DNA from: DASQYE01 sp035940775
Lineage (GTDB): Bacteria > Acidobacteriota > Blastocatellia > Pyrinomonadales > Pyrinomonadaceae
DNA: 64,000 nucleotides
Assembly (NCBI GenBank): GCA_035940775.1
Contig: DASZEN010000024.1
Coordinates: 1-64,000 of the forward strand
Reading direction: 5' to 3'
The notes beneath the pieces are model-generated. The model had not been told where the DNA came from and did not search any database. It was given only the letters and a program-made list of their open reading frames with translations. Below, piece after piece: positions 35,034-44,285 of this stretch. The position numbers and the translations under genes are program-made. Position 1 is the first letter of the stretch. Each line of letters starts with the position of its first letter.

Positions 35034-36053
35034 TCACCTGTCTCTTTCGATAATATAAGTCGGTATCGAATAGAGAGCATCCCAGTATTTTGAGCCGGGG
35101 AGGGATTCGAGCGCCGCACGCGCCGCCTCCGCATACTCGTAGGCACGCTCCCTGGCCCGCTCAAGCGCGCCGGTTCGTTCCACAGCGGCGAGCAGCGCAG
35201 CTCGCTCGACCTTCTGGTAATTCCCTTCGTGCATGATCGCCTGCAAGGCCGTGCGCCATGACGCGTGGCCCTCAAGCAGATAGATCAACGGCAGGGTCAG
35301 CTTGCCTTCGAGCAGGTCGACGCCCGCCGGTTTTCCGAGCGCTTCATTGGTCGTAGTGAAATCCAGCAGATCGTCTACGAGCTGAAAAGCCGTGCCCAGG
35401 TTCATCCCGTATTCTCTGAGCGCGCTTCGCTGTTGCTCGTCAGCACCGCCCAGTATGGCCCCGATCTCGCAACAGGCGCTGAAGAGATAGGCCGTCTTGC
35501 GTTGCAGTATGTCAAGGTACTGCTCTTCGTTGACATCCGTGCGGCCGAGCAAAGTCAGTTGCAGCAGTTCGCCCTCGGTCATCTTGCGCGTGACGGCCGT
35601 CAGAATATCCAGTATCGGCAGCGAGCGCTCCTGTAGACTGGTCTCGAAGGCGGACATGTAGAGCCAGTCGCCCATCAACACGGCCGTCTGATTCCCGAAG
35701 CGAGAGTTGATCGACGGGCGATTGCGACGCGTCTCGGCATTATCGATGATGTCGTCGTGAACCAGCGTCGCCGTATGCAGAAACTCCATCACGGCGGCCA
35801 TTCGTATCGAGTTGAACTGCGAAGCGTCGCCGCCGACCGCGTAGTTCGAGAGGATGGTCAGCGCCGGGCGCACCCGCTTACCCCCGGAGCCGCGCAGGTA
35901 ATCGCCCAGATACGCGATGACCTGTATGTTCGAGCGCGCCTGCCGCTCGAACTCGGCTTCGACCAGCACCAGCTCCGGAGCGATGAGATTGAAAATACGC
36001 CGTGCAGAGGTTTGCGGGTCTTCGATGGCGGCGGTGTTACCCGAAGTAAACAT
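35034..36053 (-). CDS. ispB: Trans-isoprenyl diphosphate synthase (polyprenyl synthetase)
   Basis: 339 residues with both Asp-rich motifs: DDIIDNAETRR (first) and DDLLDFTTTNEALGKPAG (second), and the GGKRVRPAL substrate-binding segment. It condenses isopentenyl diphosphate onto an allylic primer to make long-chain polyprenyl diphosphates used for quinones. The chain length (octa-, hepta- or nonaprenyl) cannot be told. Length and motifs match IspB/HepT. The yajQ gene lies 60 bases upstream on the same strand. Confidence 0.94.
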   Translation of the reverse strand: MFTSGNTAAIEDPQTSARRIFNLIAPELVLVEAEFERQARSNIQVIAYLGDYLRGSGGKRVRPALTILSNYAVGGDASQFNSIRMAAVMEFLHTATLVHDDIIDNAETRRNRPSINSRFGNQTAVLMGDWLYMSAFETSLQERSLPILDILTAVTRKMTEGELLQLTLLGRTDVNEEQYLDILQRKTAYLFSACCEIGAILGGADEQQRSALREYGMNLGTAFQLVDDLLDFTTTNEALGKPAGVDLLEGKLTLPLIYLLEGHASWRTALQAIMHEGNYQKVERAALLAAVERTGALERARERAYEYAEAARAALESLPGSKYWDALYSIPTYIIERDR

Positions 36054-36113
36054 AATTTAGAGGTCAAAGGGTCAGACGCCGGATGTCGGCTCTCGGGTCT
36101 GGCCTGCGGTTTT

Positions 36114-36611
36114 TCAGTTCGAGCGATAATTAGTGAACTGCATATCTATGCCGAAGTCGCGGTTCTTCAGGCTGGCGATCACGTCCTGCAAAGTATCCCG
36201 ATCACGTCCTGTGATTCGCACCACGTCGCCTTGAATCGCGCTCTGTACCTTGGCCTTCGTGTCCTTGATAAACTTGACGATCTCTTTGGCCTTATCCTGC
36301 GGGATGCCCTGTTGAATCTCGACGCGCTGGCGCACGGTTCCGCCCGCCGCCGGTTCCACTTTCCCGTAGCTGAATGCCTTGAGCGGCACGCCGCGCCGCA
36401 CCAGTTTTTGCTGAAGAATGTCGTTCATATTGCGCAGCCGCGTCTCGTCTTCAGCCGTGAGCACCAGTTCCTTTTCTTCGAGCGCGACCGAGGCCGAGCT
36501 TCCCTTGAAATCGAAACGCTGTCTGACCTCCTTCAAGGTTTGGTTGATGGCGTTGCCGATCTCGGCGCGGTCTACTTGCGAGACGATGTCGAATGAGTTC
36601 TGTTGAGCCAT
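36114..36611 (-). CDS. yajQ: YajQ family cyclic-di-GMP-binding protein
   Basis: 165 residues from ATG 36611; the reading frame continues upstream but the family-typical start is MAQQNSFDIVS. Two ferredoxin-like repeats are recognisable: SFDIVSQVDRAEIGNAINQ ... RFDFKGSSASV and GIPQDKAKEIVKFIKD ... VRITGRDRDTLQDVIA. YajQ proteins bind cyclic di-GMP or nucleotides and modulate gene expression. The last residues DIDMQ-type end (FGIDMQFTNYRSN) match the family. Confidence 0.95.
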   Translation of the reverse strand: MAQQNSFDIVSQVDRAEIGNAINQTLKEVRQRFDFKGSSASVALEEKELVLTAEDETRLRNMNDILQQKLVRRGVPLKAFSYGKVEPAAGGTVRQRVEIQQGIPQDKAKEIVKFIKDTKAKVQSAIQGDVVRITGRDRDTLQDVIASLKNRDFGIDMQFTNYRSN

Positions 36612-36707
36612 AACGTGCAAGAAAACTGAATCTATTGTGCCGCTGCGTATCCAGCGCGCGAGCATAACATCAAATACGTCGGCGATGAAAGTTTAATGTG
36701 CGCCGCC

Positions 36708-37538
36708 TCAACCGCGAGCGCTCCCCGAAAAGGGCTCGCCCGGAGCGCCTTCGGGCGCCTCAAGGTTGAAAAAGCGATGGAAATTCCCAGTCGTGATACA
36801 GCCCATCTCTGCCGCGTCCGTATCGTGAAGCTCCGCAAGGCAACGCGCCGTCTCGACGACGCGGGCCGGTTCGTTGCGCCGCCCTCGAAAGGGCACGGGC
36901 GCGAGAAAGGGGCAGTCCGTCTCTACGAGCAACCTGTCCAGGGGGACGAGACGCGCGACCTCGCGCAAACTGTCGGCCTTCCTGAAGGTCAGGTTACCGG
37001 CGAACGAGACCATGAAGCCGAGCGCGAGAACGCTTTGGGCCATAGAGGCGGAGCCGCCGAAGCAATGCATTATTCCGCCGCGCGGAGCGTCCCGCCACTC
37101 GTCGCGCAAAATGCTCACAGTATCATCATCGGCAGAGCGCGAATGGATGATGACCGGCAACGCCATCGAGCGCGCCATTCGTAACTGTTCACAAAAAACG
37201 CGGCGCTGCACCTCGCGCGGCGAATGATCGTAATGATAATCAAGACCGATCTCGCCGAGAGCTATGACGCGCGAGCTTTGGCCGAGGAGCCGCGCGAGAC
37301 GCTGGCGTGCCGCCTCGTCAAACAAACGAGCGTCGTGCGGATGCACGCCGACCACAGCATAAACGGATTCAAACTGCTCGGCCACCTCGACGGCGCGCTC
37401 AAGCGAGCCGCTATGCGGATCGCCCGTCCCGACGTTCAGGATGGCACGCACTCCGGCGTCCCGCGCCCGCTCGATCACTTCGGCGCGATCCGCGTCGTAC
37501 TCTTCGCCGTCGATGTGTGCATGCGAGTCTACGAACAT
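36708..37538 (-). CDS. tatD: TatD-family deoxyribonuclease
   Basis: 276 residues from ATG 37538 (TTG start 18 bases upstream also possible). TIM-barrel metal hydrolase with FVDSHAHID (two His), GEIGLDYHYD, PVIIHSR, MHCFGGSASMAQ and LVETDCPFLAP. These match TatD/YcfH-type Mg2+-dependent DNases, which trim 3' ends and act in DNA repair and tRNA turnover. It precedes yajQ on the minus strand and follows metG, a frequent metG-tatD arrangement. The C-terminal tail is Gly/Pro/Glu-rich. Confidence 0.95.
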   Translation of the reverse strand: MFVDSHAHIDGEEYDADRAEVIERARDAGVRAILNVGTGDPHSGSLERAVEVAEQFESVYAVVGVHPHDARLFDEAARQRLARLLGQSSRVIALGEIGLDYHYDHSPREVQRRVFCEQLRMARSMALPVIIHSRSADDDTVSILRDEWRDAPRGGIMHCFGGSASMAQSVLALGFMVSFAGNLTFRKADSLREVARLVPLDRLLVETDCPFLAPVPFRGRRNEPARVVETARCLAELHDTDAAEMGCITTGNFHRFFNLEAPEGAPGEPFSGSARG

Positions 37539-37642
37539 GAGCAAGCAATCAATCAATCCATCGGCGTTCGATCAGTTATTAGCAGCAGCCTGTAGAACGC
37601 GGCCGCAGAGTCAGGTGACGACGGCTGGCGGCTGATTTAATT

Positions 37643-39796
37643 TCACTTGAGGCGCGCACCGTTCGGTACGTCTTCGGTAAAAGTAGCGATGACGGGCCGC
37701 CCCTCTTCGCCTATCGAGGCGGCCAGAATCATGCCCTGCGATTCATAGCCGCGAAGCTTGCGCGGCTTGAGATTCGCCACGACGACCACTTTGCGCCCGA
37801 TCATCTTTTCCGGCTCGTAATACTCGGCGATTCCGGCGAGCACCTGTCTGGGCTCGGGCTCGCCGAGGTCGATCGTAAAGCGCAGGAGCTTATCCGATTT
37901 GGGGACGCGCTCGGCCGTCAGGATTTCGCCTGCGCGTAGCTCCACCCTTGCGAAATCGCCGATCTCTATATAGGTGGCGATGCCCTCGGTCTGCTCCGCT
38001 TGCGCGCCCACCGCGACCGCATCGGCCTCGGTCGCGCCCCTCATCGGAGGCAACGGTTTAGTCTGTTCGCGGCCGGGAGCACCGGCCACCGCGTCCGCTT
38101 CGGTCGCATGTGCGCCCACTTCTGCCTGTTCGATCGTCTTCTCTATCTCTGCCATGATTTTCGCCTTATCTATGCGCGGGAAGAGCGGCTTGCCTTCGCC
38201 GATCACGGTTCCCGCCGGTAGTGTTCCCCATTCAAGCTGTGACGGATCGGCGCGCTCTACGCTATCAGCGAGGCCGAGCTGCGCGTAGATTTTCGCGGCC
38301 GTCTCCGGCATGACCGGCTGCAAGATCACGGCGAGCCACCTGAGCGACTCTGCCGCGCGATACAGGATCGCGTTCAAGGTTTGTCGCTGGCCCTCGTCTT
38401 TAGCCAGTTCCCAGGGCTTCGCGTCTGAGATCATCTTATCGACGCGCGCGATGATGGCCCAGGCGGATTCCAGCGCGCGACTGAACGCCAGCTCGTCGAA
38501 CTGCGTGATGAACTGTTCGCGGGCGTGCTCAAGGACTGAGACGAGCGCCATCGGATCCGGGTCGATGCCCGCCCGCTTGGCCGACAGATACTTATCTTCG
38601 CTGATGCCGGGCGAAGGAATCCGTCCGTCCGAGTAGAGCTGTATCATCTTCTGCGTACGGGCCAGCAGATTGCCGAGCCCGCCCGCCAGATCGCTATTGA
38701 CGCGCTCGATCAGGGTCTCATAGCCGAACTTTCCGTCCTGGCCGAAGTTCATCTCGCGCAGGCAGTAATAACGCACCATGTCGTTCGAGAAATAACGGTG
38801 CAGCACGTCCAGGTCGATCACGTTGCCCAGGGTCTTTGACATTCTGCGCCCCGTCGCGTCCTGCCACATGCCATGCGCGAAGACCATGCGCGGCGGCTCA
38901 AGCCCGGCGGCCAATAGAAAGGCGGGCCAGTAAATGGCATGCTGCCGCAGTATGTCTTTGCCGACCAGATGCAGGGCGGGCCAGAATTTTTCAAAACCGA
39001 CGATGCGCTCGCGCTCCGGGCTACCGAAGCCGATGGCCGTGATGTAGTTGGGCAGCGCGTCGAACCAGACCCAGATCGTATGCGAAGGGTCGTCCGGAAC
39101 CGGTATGGCCCAGCTCACGGAAGATTTCAAGCGGCTCACGGCGAGGTCTTGCAGGCCGCCGCGCACGAAGCTCAAGACCTCGTTGCGTCGCGTCTCGGGG
39201 CGTATGAAATCGGGGCGCGATTCATATAGATCAATCAGCGCCTCCGCATAATCCGAAAGCCGGAAGAAATAGCTCTCCTCCGAGACGCGGTCGAGCGGGA
39301 TCAAGTGTTCCAGGCAGCGCGGCGGGTCGCCCTCTCGCTCCGGCTTGATGTACTCGTCCTCTGTCTTGAAGGTCGCACAAGAGGCGCAGAACCAGCCCTC
39401 GTAATGTCCCTTGTAAATCGGCTCTCGACCCTTGGGAGTGCGCGCCGCCGCGACGCGCCGCCACAATTCGCTCACGCCCGCGTAGTGAAACGGCTCGGTC
39501 GTCCGCATGAATATGTCATAGCCGCCGTGCTCCGTGTCGAGGCCGAACATGGAGAATACTTTCTGAAATTCACCGGCGATGTGGTCTGTGTGCTCTTTGG
39601 ACGTGCGGCCCGTGCGCTCTGCGGCCCGCTGGATATTGATGCCGTGCTCGTCCGTGCCCGTCAGGAAATAGGTCTCGAAGCCGCGCTGCCGTTTGTAGCG
39701 CGTCAGCGCGTCGGCGACGAGCGTCGTGTACAGGCTGCCAAGATGCGGCAGACTGTTGGCGTAATAGATCGGAGTGGTGACGTAGAAGGTCTTCAT
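37643..39796 (-). CDS. metG: Methionine--tRNA ligase with fused C-terminal tRNA-binding domain
   Basis: 717 residues. Class I core: TPIYYANSLPHLGSLYTT (HIGH region), CASCATFKTEDEY ... CLEH (zinc-binding knuckle reduced to one pair plus one Cys), and KMSKS as RRMSKTLGN. An anticodon-binding helix bundle follows, then a C-terminal EMAPII/Trbp111 domain (about 610-717, FARVELRAGEILTAERVPKSDKL). Between them (about 555-608) is a low-complexity insert in which ATEADAVA occurs twice. tatD lies just downstream, as is common. Confidence 0.96.
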   Translation of the reverse strand: MKTFYVTTPIYYANSLPHLGSLYTTLVADALTRYKRQRGFETYFLTGTDEHGINIQRAAERTGRTSKEHTDHIAGEFQKVFSMFGLDTEHGGYDIFMRTTEPFHYAGVSELWRRVAAARTPKGREPIYKGHYEGWFCASCATFKTEDEYIKPEREGDPPRCLEHLIPLDRVSEESYFFRLSDYAEALIDLYESRPDFIRPETRRNEVLSFVRGGLQDLAVSRLKSSVSWAIPVPDDPSHTIWVWFDALPNYITAIGFGSPERERIVGFEKFWPALHLVGKDILRQHAIYWPAFLLAAGLEPPRMVFAHGMWQDATGRRMSKTLGNVIDLDVLHRYFSNDMVRYYCLREMNFGQDGKFGYETLIERVNSDLAGGLGNLLARTQKMIQLYSDGRIPSPGISEDKYLSAKRAGIDPDPMALVSVLEHAREQFITQFDELAFSRALESAWAIIARVDKMISDAKPWELAKDEGQRQTLNAILYRAAESLRWLAVILQPVMPETAAKIYAQLGLADSVERADPSQLEWGTLPAGTVIGEGKPLFPRIDKAKIMAEIEKTIEQAEVGAHATEADAVAGAPGREQTKPLPPMRGATEADAVAVGAQAEQTEGIATYIEIGDFARVELRAGEILTAERVPKSDKLLRFTIDLGEPEPRQVLAGIAEYYEPEKMIGRKVVVVANLKPRKLRGYESQGMILAASIGEEGRPVIATFTEDVPNGARLK
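37970..38130 (-). repeat. Duplicated low-complexity insert in the MetG linker
   Basis: Two copies of a stretch reading ACCGCG-CCGC-TCGG-GGTCGC (about 38010-38037 and 38085-38108) encode the repeated ATEADAVA peptide in the linker between the anticodon-binding and EMAPII-like domains. The copies differ by a few bases and a 6-base insertion. It is not part of any known MetRS domain. Confidence 0.6.
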
Positions 39797-39896
39797 TATT
39801 CGTCAACTGTCGATGGCGCGGCGTCGAATAGATGACGGCGGCGGCACAGATGAAGGGGCGCGGGCCCGCCGTCATCCTTCAAAAGCATATAGTTTG

Positions 39897-41666
39897 CTAT
39901 TTACCTCTGTTGGGCTGCGCCTTGGCAAACTCGTCGTCCGGCTTGAAGCGCGGCAGCTCCGCCTGGTCGGCCACGCGGCGGCCTATGTCGAGCGCAATCT
40001 CAGCCTCCTGCACGACCCCGCGAAAGTCCCAGTCGTCGCTGTACTCGTCCGAGGGCTGATGATAGTTCGCCGTATTGTAGGCGTTGAACTTCTCTTCGCC
40101 CCACCCCTTCGGCCTTCCTGTGTAATCAGCGCCCTCCTTCAGGCTGATCGAGGGCACACCGGCCTTCGCAAACGGGAAATGATCCGAGCGGTAAAAAGAG
40201 CCCTGTTCGGGACGCGGATTCGGAGAGACTCGCATCCCGCGCTCGCGCGCGACCGCCTGAACGATTGCGTCAAGCGACGAGCGCTCGGCGCCGAGCGGCA
40301 CGAAGTCGTCCGTCGGCCCGAGGATGTTCATAGAATCGAGGTTGATGTCGGCTGCCGTCTTCGCGAGCGGGACGAGCGGGTGCGACGCGTACCACTCCGC
40401 GCCGAGCAGGCCCTGCTCCTCGGCGGTCGGGAGCAGAAACATGATCGAGCGCCGCGGCCTCTCCGTCGCAGGCAGCTTCATAATCGCTTCGGCTATGGCG
40501 ATCAGGACGGCGCACCCGGTCGCGTTGTCCTGCGCGCCGTTGTAGATCGTATCGCCCTTCTGATTCGGAGCGCCGACGCCCAAGTGATCCCAATGCGCCG
40601 AGAAGACTACGTACTCGTCGCGCAGTTTCGGGTCGCGGCCCGGAATGACCGCCACCACGTTCGGGGCTTCGACGCGATTAACGTCGCTCTTAATATCTAT
40701 GGTGGCTTTCAGGTTGAGCTTGACGGGCTGAAAATCGCGCGTCGCGGCGGCTCGCCGGAGCGCGTCCAAATCCTGTCCGGCAAGTCGCATCAGGCGATGC
40801 GCCGCATCGTCCGTCATCCACGAGCGCAGCTTGAGGAAAGGCGTCCGGTCATCCTTCGCGCGCGCAATGTCATAGCGCCACGAGCCGTTGGAGGTACGCA
40901 CGACGCTCCACGGATACCCTGCGGATTCGTTCGTGTGCAGAAGGATTGCGCCGAGCGCGCCGCGCCGCGCCGCCTCTTCGTACTTGTACGTCCAGCGCCC
41001 GTAATAGGTCAGGGCGCGCGCGCCGAAAAGGTCGGGCTCAGCGGCGGTCGCGGGCGGGTCGTTCACCAGCATCACGAGAATCTTATTGCGATAATCCGAG
41101 GCTTCGCCCTTGTAATCGTTCCAGCGCTGCTCCGGCGCTTCTATGCCGTAGCCTACGAAGACGAGGTCTGCTGCGTCCACGGATACGTTCTCGGTCTGCG
41201 CTCCCGTAAAGGCTACGAAATCGTCCGCGAACTTGAAGCTCTCTTTTTTGTCGCCCGCCGAGACCGTAAGAGTCGGCTTCGGGTTGGCGTTGACGCCGAC
41301 GAGCGAGACGGGTTGAAAGAAACTGCCGCCGGGCGCGCCGCCGCGCAGGCCCAGCGCCTCGAACTGCGCGGCCAGATATTTCGCGGCCAGTAGACCTCCG
41401 CGCGCGCCCGTTCCGCGTCCTTCGAGCAGGTCATCGGAAAGATACTTGATGTGGGCGCGCAGGGTATCGACGCTGATCGGGCTACTGTTCGACCCGCCGC
41501 GCTGTGTCGTGTTCGTCGGTGCGCGTCTCGCCGCCGCTGCCCTATTGCGACGCTGCGGCAGAGCGCTTGAGACCACACTCAGGATGATTAATGCCGCGAT
41601 GAAGAGATGACCCCTTCCGATCACCTTCCCTGTGATACGTCGCCCCCGTAGATGTCTCCTGTTCAT
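39897..41666 (-). CDS. Secreted M28-family zinc metallopeptidase with PA domain
   Basis: 589 residues from ATG 41666 behind GGGGGAACGGGAA. Signal anchor (about 18-38), an M28 N-terminal lobe (LRAHIKYLSDDLLEGRGTGARGG), a PA-like insertion (VDAADLVFVGYGIEAPE ... GALGAILLHT), and the catalytic domain with zinc ligands in VFSAHWDHLG, GAQDNATGCAVL, AEEQGLLGAEW and HQPSDE. It removes N-terminal residues from peptides outside the cytoplasm. It follows folE by 20 bases. The last 25 residues are a polar tail. Confidence 0.94.
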   Translation of the reverse strand: MNRRHLRGRRITGKVIGRGHLFIAALIILSVVSSALPQRRNRAAAARRAPTNTTQRGGSNSSPISVDTLRAHIKYLSDDLLEGRGTGARGGLLAAKYLAAQFEALGLRGGAPGGSFFQPVSLVGVNANPKPTLTVSAGDKKESFKFADDFVAFTGAQTENVSVDAADLVFVGYGIEAPEQRWNDYKGEASDYRNKILVMLVNDPPATAAEPDLFGARALTYYGRWTYKYEEAARRGALGAILLHTNESAGYPWSVVRTSNGSWRYDIARAKDDRTPFLKLRSWMTDDAAHRLMRLAGQDLDALRRAAATRDFQPVKLNLKATIDIKSDVNRVEAPNVVAVIPGRDPKLRDEYVVFSAHWDHLGVGAPNQKGDTIYNGAQDNATGCAVLIAIAEAIMKLPATERPRRSIMFLLPTAEEQGLLGAEWYASHPLVPLAKTAADINLDSMNILGPTDDFVPLGAERSSLDAIVQAVARERGMRVSPNPRPEQGSFYRSDHFPFAKAGVPSISLKEGADYTGRPKGWGEEKFNAYNTANYHQPSDEYSDDWDFRGVVQEAEIALDIGRRVADQAELPRFKPDDEFAKAQPNRGK

Positions 41667-41686
41667 GGCGATTCCCGTTCCCCCCT

Positions 41687-42316
41687 CTAATGATTTCTGG
41701 TAATCAGCGCCATCGCTTCGGCGCGCGTGCGCGGGTCTTTGCGAAAGCCTCCGAGCACGGCGGAAGTAACCGTGATCGCGCCCGGCTTCTTCACGCCCCT
41801 GAGCGTCATGCAGGTATGCTCGGCCTCGATGACGACCATCACGCCGAGCGGCTTCAATCCCTCGTAAAGCGTATCGGCGATCTGTTGCGTCAGGCGTTCC
41901 TGAACCTGTAGGCGACGCGCGAAGGTTTCGGCCAGCCGCGCCAGTTTCGAGAGTCCGAGGATGCGCCCGTTCTTGGGGATGTAAGCGATGTGGCATTTGC
42001 CGACGAACGGCGCGAGGTGATGCTCGCAAATCGAAGCGATGCTGATGTCGCGCAGGATGACCATCTCTTCATGTGTATCTCCGGGCAAAGGCGTGACGTG
42101 CTCCTGCGGGTCTTCGCGCATCCCGGCCGTCAGCTCCGTGTACATATCGGCGACGCGCTCGGGCGTGCGTTGCAGGCCGGGGCGCGAAGGGTCTTCGCCG
42201 ATGCCCTCAAGGATCAGGCGCACCCCGCGCGCGATCTTTTCAGGATCGACGCCACTGCGTCGTGCGCCCGTCTCCTTTGTCTTGTCCCCCTCCGTTGAAG
42301 GAGAATTTTTACTCAT
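41687..42316 (-). CDS. folE: GTP cyclohydrolase I
   Basis: 209 residues, the usual length for FolE. Conserved segments: EDPSRPGLQRTPERVADMY, the zinc-binding CEHHLAPF, GLSKLARLAETFARRLQVQERLTQQIA, and the second Cys/His region EAEHTCMTLRGVKKPGA. It converts GTP to dihydroneopterin triphosphate, the first step of folate (or queuosine) synthesis. The N-terminal 25 residues are a variable polar tail. larC lies 35 bases upstream on the same strand. Confidence 0.97.
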   Translation of the reverse strand: MSKNSPSTEGDKTKETGARRSGVDPEKIARGVRLILEGIGEDPSRPGLQRTPERVADMYTELTAGMREDPQEHVTPLPGDTHEEMVILRDISIASICEHHLAPFVGKCHIAYIPKNGRILGLSKLARLAETFARRLQVQERLTQQIADTLYEGLKPLGVMVVIEAEHTCMTLRGVKKPGAITVTSAVLGGFRKDPRTRAEAMALITRNH

Positions 42317-42351
42317 GTTTCGATCACCTCATGGCTACAGGGTTCGCCCTT

Positions 42352-43536
42352 TTAGTCCCGTCTCGATTGATTGTAAGCCGCGAGTGCCGCCGCTTCGACC
42401 CGATGCAGCGCTACGCCCGCGTTTTGAGCCGCCGCGCGGCATTGCTCATATTCCGGCATCTCTTTGGCGACGCGCCCGTTGATGCGTGCCACTTTAACAT
42501 CAATCGGGCCGTAGGGCGTTTCGACGCGCACGGTTTCGCGCTCCAACGCACGCCGCTCGACCTCGTAGCTTCGCACGCCGAGCGTCGTCGTCTCCGTGAA
42601 CAGCAGCTCGCACATCGCGTCCAGGTCGGCCGGGCGGCAGAGAATCTGTAACAGCACGCCGGGCCGATTCTTCTTCATCTGTGCCGCCGTGAAAAAGCAA
42701 TCGAGCGCGCCGCTCGCCAGGGCCTTCTCCATGACGTAGCCGAAAAGCTGCGGCGACATATCATCAATATTGGACTCTATCATCAACAGTCGCTCGGGGG
42801 TCGCCGCGTCGCCGCCCTGCCCATCCTCGCCGATGATCACCCGCAATACGTTCGGAAAGTTCAAGTACTGGCGCGCCCCGGCCCCGTAGCCAGTGCCACT
42901 GATCTTCATAAGGGGCAGCGCGCCATACTGCTCTGCAACCGTGCTGATGATGGCAGCGCCCGTCGGCGTCACCAGCTCGCCCACTATGTCCGTAGCATAA
43001 ACGGGCGCGTCCCTCAAAAGCTCCACGACCGCGGGCGGCGGCACCGGAAAGCGGCCGTGGGCCATCTCCACAGTCCCGCTGCCGACGTGCAGCGCCGATG
43101 AGACGAAGCGCTCAATGCCCAGCTGCTCGAACCCGATGCATGCTCCCGTCACGTCCACGATGGCATCGAGCGCGCCCACCTCATGAAAATGTATGCGCTC
43201 GACGGGCAGATTATGAACGCGCGCCTCGGCCTCGGCGAGCCTCGAAAAGATAGTCGCCGAGCGCTCCTTCACCGCGTCGCTTAAAAGCGAATCGTAGATG
43301 ATGTTCAGGATGTCGCCGAGGTGTCGATGTGCGTGCTCCTCGCGGGCGCGCACATGGGCCCGCGTCGCGCTGATCCCGGAGCGATCCGCGCGCTCGAAAG
43401 CAAGCTCGTATCCTTCGACGCCCAGCAGCGCAAGCTCTTCGATTAATCGCCGTGGGTCTAAGCCGACGCCGACCAGAGCGCCGAGGATCATGTCGCCGCT
43501 CGCGCCCGCAAAGCAATCGAAGTACAGGGTTCTCAT
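42352..43536 (-). CDS. larC: Nickel pincer cofactor biosynthesis protein LarC
   Basis: 394 residues starting MRTLYFDCFAGASGDM, the hallmark N-terminus of LarC. It also has HLGDIL, IHFHEVGALDAIVDVTG, HGRFPVPPPAV, GELVTPTGAAI, and in the C-terminal part IESNIDDMSPQLFGYVMEKA. LarC inserts nickel into the pyridinium-3,5-bisthiocarboxylate cofactor of lactate racemase and related enzymes. In Lactobacillus the protein needs a programmed frameshift; here it is one frame. larB, larE and larA are not in the window. The start overlaps the sirtuin gene by ATGA. Confidence 0.95.
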   Translation of the reverse strand: MRTLYFDCFAGASGDMILGALVGVGLDPRRLIEELALLGVEGYELAFERADRSGISATRAHVRAREEHAHRHLGDILNIIYDSLLSDAVKERSATIFSRLAEAEARVHNLPVERIHFHEVGALDAIVDVTGACIGFEQLGIERFVSSALHVGSGTVEMAHGRFPVPPPAVVELLRDAPVYATDIVGELVTPTGAAIISTVAEQYGALPLMKISGTGYGAGARQYLNFPNVLRVIIGEDGQGGDAATPERLLMIESNIDDMSPQLFGYVMEKALASGALDCFFTAAQMKKNRPGVLLQILCRPADLDAMCELLFTETTTLGVRSYEVERRALERETVRVETPYGPIDVKVARINGRVAKEMPEYEQCRAAAQNAGVALHRVEAAALAAYNQSRRD

Positions 43537-44285
43537 AGGGCCTCGAACCGTGGGAGAACGTCGCCCGCTCTTCCCCGTATGACTTCATGGCAGAGGTCGG
43601 AGAGCGGCGTCCGCTCCGGATTGACTTCGACCACGTAAGCGCCTGCGCTCCGCGCCACCTCCGGCAATGCGGCCGCCGGATAAACGGCCGCCGAAGTGCC
43701 GACGACGAAACATAGCTCGCACTCGCGCGCGCTTGCGTCCGCGCGCTCGAACGCGCCCATAGGCAGCATCTCGCCGAACAACACGACATCAGGCCGCAGA
43801 GCGCCGCCGCACTCGTTACAAATGAGCGGGCGTGGGGCTCCTTCGCCGCCGCTCCGTAGATCGTAACGCGCTTCGCACTCGGCGCAGCGAGCGCGCCAGA
43901 TATTGCCGTGCAGCTCTACGACCTTGCGCGAGCCCGCCAGTTGGTGCAAGCCGTCTATGTTCTGCGTGACGAGCAGGAAATCTCCGAAGCGATCCTGCCA
44001 GCGTGCCAGCGCGAAGTGCGCCGCGTTCGGGCTCAGTTTTTTCAATTCCTCGCGGCGGTAGTCGAACCATTCCCAGACGGCCGGAAGATCGCGCTCAAGC
44101 ACTCTTGCCGAAGAAATCACGTCAAACGGCATGCCCTTCCAGACGGCCGCTCCGCCGCCGCCGCGAAAAGTCGGCACGCCGGATTCAGCCGAAACGCCCG
44201 CCCCCGTCAGCACGAGCACTCGTTGTGCCGCTGCAAAACGCTCGCGCAGGTCGGCCGAGATTGAGATCAGCGCGTTCGATGGCAT
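43533..44285 (-). CDS. cobB: NAD-dependent protein deacylase, Sir2 family (CobB-like)
   Basis: 250 residues from ATG 44285; the frame is open further upstream, but the sirtuin core begins close to this point. Motifs: LVLTGAGVSAESGVPTFRG, TQNIDGLHQ with the catalytic region, VELHGN with the base His, a zinc-binding CAEC ... CNECGG, and FGEMLP. The acyl-pocket motif YxxR of SIRT5/CobB desuccinylases reads FDYR here (Tyr to Phe). It couples to larC by ATGA. It removes acyl groups from lysines using NAD+. Confidence 0.92.
   Translation of the reverse strand: MPSNALISISADLRERFAAAQRVLVLTGAGVSAESGVPTFRGGGGAAVWKGMPFDVISSARVLERDLPAVWEWFDYRREELKKLSPNAAHFALARWQDRFGDFLLVTQNIDGLHQLAGSRKVVELHGNIWRARCAECEARYDLRSGGEGAPRPLICNECGGALRPDVVLFGEMLPMGAFERADASARECELCFVVGTSAAVYPAAALPEVARSAGAYVVEVNPERTPLSDLCHEVIRGRAGDVLPRFEAL

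Noticed and set aside
39813..41393. Long open frame (526 codons) on the plus strand, opposite the M28 peptidase
   Set aside because: Antisense to a gene with clear zinc-peptidase motifs; its translation is Arg-rich with no family resemblance, as expected for a GC-rich shadow frame.
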